From positions 1-10,780 of the forward strand of contig NZ_CAMQAZ010000047.1 of the NCBI RefSeq assembly GCF_946998835.1: a DNA stretch of 10,780 nucleotides, given 5' to 3'. Under the pieces are notes generated by a model. It worked only from the letters and a program-made list of their open reading frames with translations, did not search any database and had not been told where the DNA came from. The position numbers were made by a program, and so were the translations under genes. Of the stretch, positions 7,080 through 10,780 are shown one piece after another. Position 1 is the first letter of the stretch. Each line of letters starts with the position of its first letter. This DNA comes from an uncultured Corynebacterium sp. (lineage in GTDB: Bacteria; Actinomycetota; Actinomycetes; Mycobacteriales; Mycobacteriaceae).

Positions 7080-7988
7080 TTACCTCTTAAGATCCCCAAC
7101 AACCCCAACCTGTCCCGCAGCATCAGACACAGCGTCCACACGCTTCACAGCGGGGTCAGCACCCCAGCGCTCGTCTGGCAGAGCACTAACGCCTTCGCGG
7201 CCGAAGCCGTCCGTCCCCACCACAACGTGACCAGCCACGTCGTCGCCAGCACCGAAGCCCTCAGCCAGCGCCACCGCCAAATCGGCAACCAGGCCAGCAC
7301 CGAACTCTGGGTCCTCGCCCTTGTCAATCGCGGCGCGCGAGACAGTGCCGTGATTACCAACAATCACAATGCCAGCAGCCGGGCGTAGCGTACCCTCGTC
7401 ATACTCGACAAAGCCGCCGCCCTTTAAGGCCTCCAGCAGTAGCTTTCGGTCAGCGGCAGAAGCCCGCTCTCCCCCATCCTTATCCAGCTCCAGCACTGGA
7501 GCCAACGCCTGACCAGCCTGGCGGCCCGGCTCACGGCGCTCCGCATCCAGCTGCACATCGGCCGGCAGCGAGGTAGCGACAATATCCTTCAACTCATCCG
7601 CACCCGCGGAAGAGAGGAACTTATCGGTCAGCTTCAGCACACCCGCATCCGGGGCGCCCGCAGCGCGCAGAGTCTCGGAAACCCCTGCAACCTGCTCCTC
7701 TGTGGCATCGGGAGTAGAGACAACTAGGACCGGTACGTCCTTCAAGGAGTCCTTGACAATCTCCCCGACGATGGGCTCGATGATGCGGTTGGCTTCATCA
7801 GCACGCGCTTCCTGTGCATCAGCACGTGCGACGGCCTCATCGCGCTCAGAGGCGGCACCAGTACCAAAATCAATGCCAGCACCAGCGGGGTTTAACACAT
7901 AAGCACCCAGCGCAGCACCTGCCGCAACGCCGAGGGCAGCGCCTGTCACACCGGCTGTAAACTTCCCGCTCCTGCGCTTCTTCGCCAT
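7080..7988 (-). CDS. steB: SteB / MctB-family envelope protein (copper transporter MctB-like, DUF3186)
   Basis: This 302-residue protein has a short basic N-terminus (AKKRRSGK), one hydrophobic segment at about 12-33 (GVTGAALGVAAGAALGAYVL), a charged Ala/Arg/Glu helix at about 47-69 that may form a coiled coil, and an extracytoplasmic-looking C-terminal domain. Size and layout match mycobacterial Rv1698 (MctB, about 314 residues), described as an outer-membrane channel affecting copper, and corynebacterial SteB, which works with SteA in the RipC-FtsEX cell-separation pathway. It lies directly after steA, as in those genomes. The family assignment rests on synteny, length and topology more than on a diagnostic motif. 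The start at 7988 is preceded by an AAAGGGA ribosome binding site. The C-terminal end carries the helicase ribosome binding site. In related genomes pyrG follows; here the R-M block does. Confidence 0.82.
   Translation of the reverse strand: MAKKRRSGKFTAGVTGAALGVAAGAALGAYVLNPAGAGIDFGTGAASERDEAVARADAQEARADEANRIIEPIVGEIVKDSLKDVPVLVVSTPDATEEQVAGVSETLRAAGAPDAGVLKLTDKFLSSAGADELKDIVATSLPADVQLDAERREPGRQAGQALAPVLELDKDGGERASAADRKLLLEALKGGGFVEYDEGTLRPAAGIVIVGNHGTVSRAAIDKGEDPEFGAGLVADLAVALAEGFGAGDDVAGHVVVGTDGFGREGVSALPDERWGADPAVKRVDAVSDAAGQVGVVGDLKR
7083..7087 (-). promoter_or_regulatory. Ribosome binding site of the helicase gene, inside the last codons of steB
   Basis: AGAGG on the minus strand, nine bases before the ATG at 7073, overlaps the last two sense codons of steB (AAG AGG), directly before its TAA at 7082-7080. 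A second purine patch (AAAGGGG) follows, up to 7075. The layout suggests that ribosomes finishing steB help translation of the helicase to start, and it supports 7073 as the true start. Confidence 0.65.
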
Positions 7989-8079
7989 CGCCTGTCCCTT
8001 TTTCCTTTCGCCGACGCCTCAATCAGCTCTGACAGCCGAAAACTTTTAGGCGCTCATAGTGCTCTAAATGCCGCTAAAA
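7989..8079. other. steA-steB intergenic gap, 91 bases, no clear element
   Basis: This is the largest non-coding gap in the window. It contains the steB ribosome binding site (AAAGGGA near its left end). Just after the steA stop there is a loose inverted repeat, TTTTAG at 8044-8049 with CTAAAA at 8074-8079, which has a short AT-rich stem and a long loop. I see no convincing -35/-10 pair. A steB promoter here is possible but not shown. Confidence 0.4.
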
Positions 8080-9264
8080 CTACTTAAACAGCCCCTGGAA
8101 CCACAGTGCAATCGAGTTCCACGTATCAATCAGATTCTCAGTGACAGAGCCATCGCCGGAGGTACCAGCGATAGCGAAAATCACCGCTATAGCCACGAAG
8201 ATAGCCAGGATTGCCCAGGCCACACCGAAACCACGGCTATTGACCTGGTAGAGGTCGGCGACCATGCGACCGTCGACGAGCTTCTCGCCAACCTTCAACC
8301 GCGACAGCAACGCCGACGGCACACCGCTTTGATTCTCAGCGTGGTAGATGCTGTCAATGTTCTGCGGGGCACCGACGGAGACGACCATGTCGGCCTCGTG
8401 ATGCGCGGCGAACACCAGCGCCAAGTCAGTGGCGGAATCGGACAGCGCCGGGAAGGTCATGGCACCAATGCCGAGGTCCTGAATGCGCTCAAGACCCACC
8501 GCGTGACCGTCCGGGTCAGCGGGTAGAATCACGCAACCGGCAGACCGCAGCGCCTCGGAGTTGATGTTCTCCGGATCGCCAATGATGTAGTCCGGTTCGT
8601 ACTTCAGGTCAAAGAGCGTGTCGGCACCGGTGGCGACGCCGATGAGAAGCGGCTCGTACTCGCGGATGAAGTTCTTCAAGTCTTCCAGCGTCTCGCGGTG
8701 TCCCGCACCAGGGCTGACCACAACGACCTTGCGGCCACGCAGCGGCTCCGTCTCGTCCGGAATGCCCAGGCCATCGATGTAGAGCGGGGACTCAATCTTG
8801 GCGAACTCCACCAAGTTGCCGGAGAGAGCCTCCAGGCGGTCGATCATGCTGGTGCGCCCCTCATCAAAGGCGCGCTCAAGCTCAGCCTGGTCCACCTCAT
8901 CGCCCTGAGCAATCAGGCGGTCACCGTGGTAGAGCTTGCCGTCGTCAAGCCTGCCCTTCTTGCCGTCCTTGAGCTTTCCAAAGACCTCGTCGCCGACGTT
9001 CTGCACCATCTGGATTTCGGCATCGCGCATCATCTGCGGGCCGTAATTCGGCACAAAACCCGTGGTAAACGCGCCTGTGTTCACTACCGCGGCGACCTTG
9101 GCGTCAATCAACTGCTGTGCCAATGGACGCGAGATATCCGGCGCATCGATCACCACGATGTCGCCTTCGCCCATGCGCTTGAGCGCACGATCCAGGCGGG
9201 AACCATCACGCACAGTCCCCGAAATGCCAGGAAGATCTTTTTCGTTCCGAGAGAACAGACTCAT
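8080..9264 (-). CDS. steA: SteA-like cytokinetic ring protein (thiamine pyrophosphokinase-like fold plus C-terminal membrane anchor)
   Basis: This 394-residue protein closely resembles mycobacterial Rv1697 and corynebacterial SteA. Recognisable shared blocks are IVVIDAPDISR, AAVVNTG, ESPLYIDGLGIPD, the YIIGDPENI segment typical of the thiamine pyrophosphokinase-like fold, ILPADPDGHAVGLERIQDLG and GAMTFPA...SATDLAL. One membrane segment lies near the C-terminus (about 346-367, FGVAWAILAIFVAIAVIFAI), followed by a short amphipathic tail ending in WFQGLFK. SteA localises to the division site and, with SteB, influences activation of the RipC peptidoglycan hydrolase through FtsEX. This is known from Corynebacteriales, not shown here. 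Despite the fold, a thiamine pyrophosphokinase activity should not be assumed. The gene begins 25 bases after the recN stop. No strong ribosome binding site precedes the ATG at 9264, so expression may depend on coupling to recN. The MSLFSRNE start agrees with related proteins. Confidence 0.93.
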   Translation of the reverse strand: MSLFSRNEKDLPGISGTVRDGSRLDRALKRMGEGDIVVIDAPDISRPLAQQLIDAKVAAVVNTGAFTTGFVPNYGPQMMRDAEIQMVQNVGDEVFGKLKDGKKGRLDDGKLYHGDRLIAQGDEVDQAELERAFDEGRTSMIDRLEALSGNLVEFAKIESPLYIDGLGIPDETEPLRGRKVVVVSPGAGHRETLEDLKNFIREYEPLLIGVATGADTLFDLKYEPDYIIGDPENINSEALRSAGCVILPADPDGHAVGLERIQDLGIGAMTFPALSDSATDLALVFAAHHEADMVVSVGAPQNIDSIYHAENQSGVPSALLSRLKVGEKLVDGRMVADLYQVNSRGFGVAWAILAIFVAIAVIFAIAGTSGDGSVTENLIDTWNSIALWFQGLFK

Positions 9265-9289
9265 GGCACTTAGTGAAACATAACTGCAG

Positions 9290-10780
9290 CTACTTGGACG
9301 TGAAGGCGCGCCGAGCTTGATCCAGAAGATCTTGCGCGTGCGCCCGTCCAGAGCCCGAATCGTCCAAGCCCGCCATCATCCGCGCGAGCTCGTCAATACG
9401 CTCCTCATCGCCCAGGCTCGTCACCTTCGACGACACCGCACCCGAGCGCGCATCCTTACTGACCACCAAGTGGGTATCCGCAAACGCCGCCACCTGAGGC
9501 AAGTGCGTGACGACGATCACCTGGTTATTCACCGCCAACTGCTTCAGGCGCTTACCAATTTCCACGGCCGCGCGCCCACCAACACCGGCATCGACCTCAT
9601 CGAAAACCATTGTGTGCCCGGCCTGTCCTTCGGCGAGGACAACTTCCAATGCCAGCATGATGCGGGAGAGCTCACCGCCGGATGCCGATGAGGCCAGCGG
9701 GCGCGGCTCGGCACCCTCATGGGCGCGGAGCTTGAACTCAATGTTGTCCACGCCAGCGGGGCCAAAGGTGTCGGCCTTGGTAATCTCCACCACCAGCGAA
9801 GTGTGTGGCATAGCCAGGCCCTTGAGTTCCTTGGTCACGGCCTCTTCCAGGTGCTTTGCGGCCTTTGCACGAGCCTTGGAGAGCTTCCGCGCGGTGGTGC
9901 CGAGCTTCCTTTCCGCGGTCTTGATCTCCGCGGTGAGCTTGTCCAGGGCTTCGCCGGAAACATCCAGCGTGGCGAGCTTACGCTCCGCCTTATCCCGCCA
10001 GGCCAACACGCCCGCGATATCCGGGGCGTACTTGCGGGTGAGATTCTTAATCTCCACCTGGCGCTGCATGAGCTTGTCCAGGGATTCGGTTTCCTCCGGC
10101 AGGCCAGAGAGAAACGCGCCGAGGCCAGCGGAGATTTCCGAGAGCTGGCTGGTCAGTTCATTGAGCTGGTTGGAAAACTCGGTGAGTTCCTCGTCGTCTG
10201 CGGCGGCGAGCTCGTTCGCGGCGGCACCGAGGAGTTCGGCGGCACCGGAGTCCTCGGTGGCGGTGTCCATGCCAGTCGTGCTCACGGCAGCGGCGCCGTC
10301 GATGGCGGCAAGCGCCACGGCAGCCGCATCGCGCAGGCCATCCAGGTCCTGCATGCGGCGGATCTGGGAGGCCAGGTCCTGGTCTTCGTCCGGCTCGGGT
10401 GAGACTGCGTCGATTTCTTCGATGGCGAAGCTGAGCTGGTCGGCACGCATGGCCAACTCGCGGCGCTTGGAGGTCTTCTCTTCCAGTTCTTTGACCAGGG
10501 AGCGCCAGTGTGCGCGCTGCTGACGGTAGGTCTCCAGCGTTGGTGCGATGGTGTCGGCATCCATGCGGTCGATGGCCGCACGCTGCTCATCAGCGCTTTG
10601 CAGACGCAGCTGATCATTCTGGCCATGGATGGCGATGAGCCGCGTGGAGACATCCGCCAATGCCGCAGCCGAGGCACTGCGGCCCCCAACCCACGCCCGG
10701 GAGCGTCCCTTCGCGGAGACCTGACGGGCAAGCAGGTACTCATCATTTTCATCACGCTCACCGCCGAGCTCGGCGACCAC
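9290..10780 (-). CDS. recN: DNA repair protein RecN, C-terminal 496 residues (5' end outside window)
   Basis: The fragment covers most of RecN, an SMC-like ATPase that helps repair DNA double-strand breaks. Visible parts are the Q-loop region IHGQNDQLRL (51-60 of the fragment), a long alanine- and glutamate-rich coiled-coil middle (about 80-320), the ABC signature SASGGELSR (365-373), Walker B MVFDEVDAGVGG (391-402) and the H-loop VTHLPQVAAFA (424-434). The Walker A segment and roughly the first 90 residues lie past the right edge. The codon at the very edge (GTG) is internal to the gene and is not its start. RecN is usually 550-590 residues, so the expected total length fits. The gene heads the recN-steA-steB order conserved in Corynebacteriales. 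The C-terminus (FTSK, stop at 9292-9290) is intact. Confidence 0.97.
   Translation of the reverse strand: MVAELGGERDENDEYLLARQVSAKGRSRAWVGGRSASAAALADVSTRLIAIHGQNDQLRLQSADEQRAAIDRMDADTIAPTLETYRQQRAHWRSLVKELEEKTSKRRELAMRADQLSFAIEEIDAVSPEPDEDQDLASQIRRMQDLDGLRDAAAVALAAIDGAAAVSTTGMDTATEDSGAAELLGAAANELAAADDEELTEFSNQLNELTSQLSEISAGLGAFLSGLPEETESLDKLMQRQVEIKNLTRKYAPDIAGVLAWRDKAERKLATLDVSGEALDKLTAEIKTAERKLGTTARKLSKARAKAAKHLEEAVTKELKGLAMPHTSLVVEITKADTFGPAGVDNIEFKLRAHEGAEPRPLASSASGGELSRIMLALEVVLAEGQAGHTMVFDEVDAGVGGRAAVEIGKRLKQLAVNNQVIVVTHLPQVAAFADTHLVVSKDARSGAVSSKVTSLGDEERIDELARMMAGLDDSGSGRAHAQDLLDQARRAFTSK

Noticed and set aside
7094..7110. G-rich minus-strand patch near the end of steB as a G-quadruplex
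   Set aside because: The runs are few and uneven and are explained by glycine and valine codons at the steB C-terminus.
8044..8079. Inverted repeat TTTTAG/CTAAAA after steA as a terminator
   Set aside because: The stem is short and AT-rich, the loop is over 20 bases, and there is no clean T-run directly after it. Termination here would also separate steA from steB, which are usually functionally paired.
9270..9281. Three-codon ORF (Met-Phe-His-stop) just before the steA start, possible leader peptide
   Set aside because: It has no ribosome binding site and is short enough to occur by chance. Nothing links it to control of steA.
9507..10523. Long plus-strand open frame (338 codons) opposite recN
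   Set aside because: It lies wholly antisense to a clearly conserved recN with intact ABC motifs. Its translation is low-complexity Ser/Ala/Arg, typical of a high-GC shadow frame.
10778..10780. GTG at the right edge as the recN start
   Set aside because: The fragment lacks the RecN N-terminus with Walker A, and family length predicts about 90 more residues. The GTG is a chance internal valine codon at the edge.

Overview
The window looks like the chromosome of a Corynebacterium or a close mycolic-acid actinobacterium. The evidence is the gene order recN - steA - steB/mctB, the high G+C and the alanine-rich proteins at the right-hand end, and protein sequences that match the corynebacterial/mycobacterial SteA (Rv1697-like) and SteB/MctB (Rv1698-like) families. 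Genus is an inference; no rRNA or other decisive marker is present. All six genes lie on the minus strand, so transcription runs from right to left.

Right part (10780 to 7080), a housekeeping block: the 3' five-sixths of recN (SMC-like DNA repair ATPase), then steA and steB, a conserved pair tied to cell separation and the envelope. In M. tuberculosis the same block is followed directly by pyrG.

Left part (7073 to 1), an accessory DNA-modification/defence block: a 985-residue SNF2-family helicase, a 659-residue type III beta-class DNA methyltransferase (Mod), and the first 701 residues of the matching type III restriction subunit (Res), which runs off the left edge. The gaps are very small (6, 22 and 9 bases). 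The helicase gene starts 6 bases after the steB stop, with its ribosome binding site inside the last steB codons. I see no terminator or obvious promoter between the housekeeping block and the defence block, so the defence genes are probably read, at least in part, from the recN-steA-steB transcript.

The most striking feature is an uninterrupted run of ten G (minus strand; C on the plus strand, 3937-3946) inside the 5' end of mod. It is the longest homopolymer I see in the window; the next longest are six bases. The gene is in frame as given. Loss or gain of one G stops translation within about 20 codons, before the catalytic motifs. This is the classic layout of a phase-variable methyltransferase (phasevarion), best known in Haemophilus, Neisseria, Moraxella and Helicobacter and unexpected in an actinobacterium. 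A second sign of variability is that the middle of mod (about 2830-3410), where the target-recognition domain should lie, is clearly more AT-rich than the ends of the gene and the neighbouring housekeeping genes. Together these suggest a switchable, specificity-swapping type III system with a SNF2 ATPase added, inserted into a conserved housekeeping operon.

There are no tRNA or rRNA genes, CRISPR arrays, insertion sequences or convincing terminators. The largest non-coding gap is 91 bases (7989-8079).
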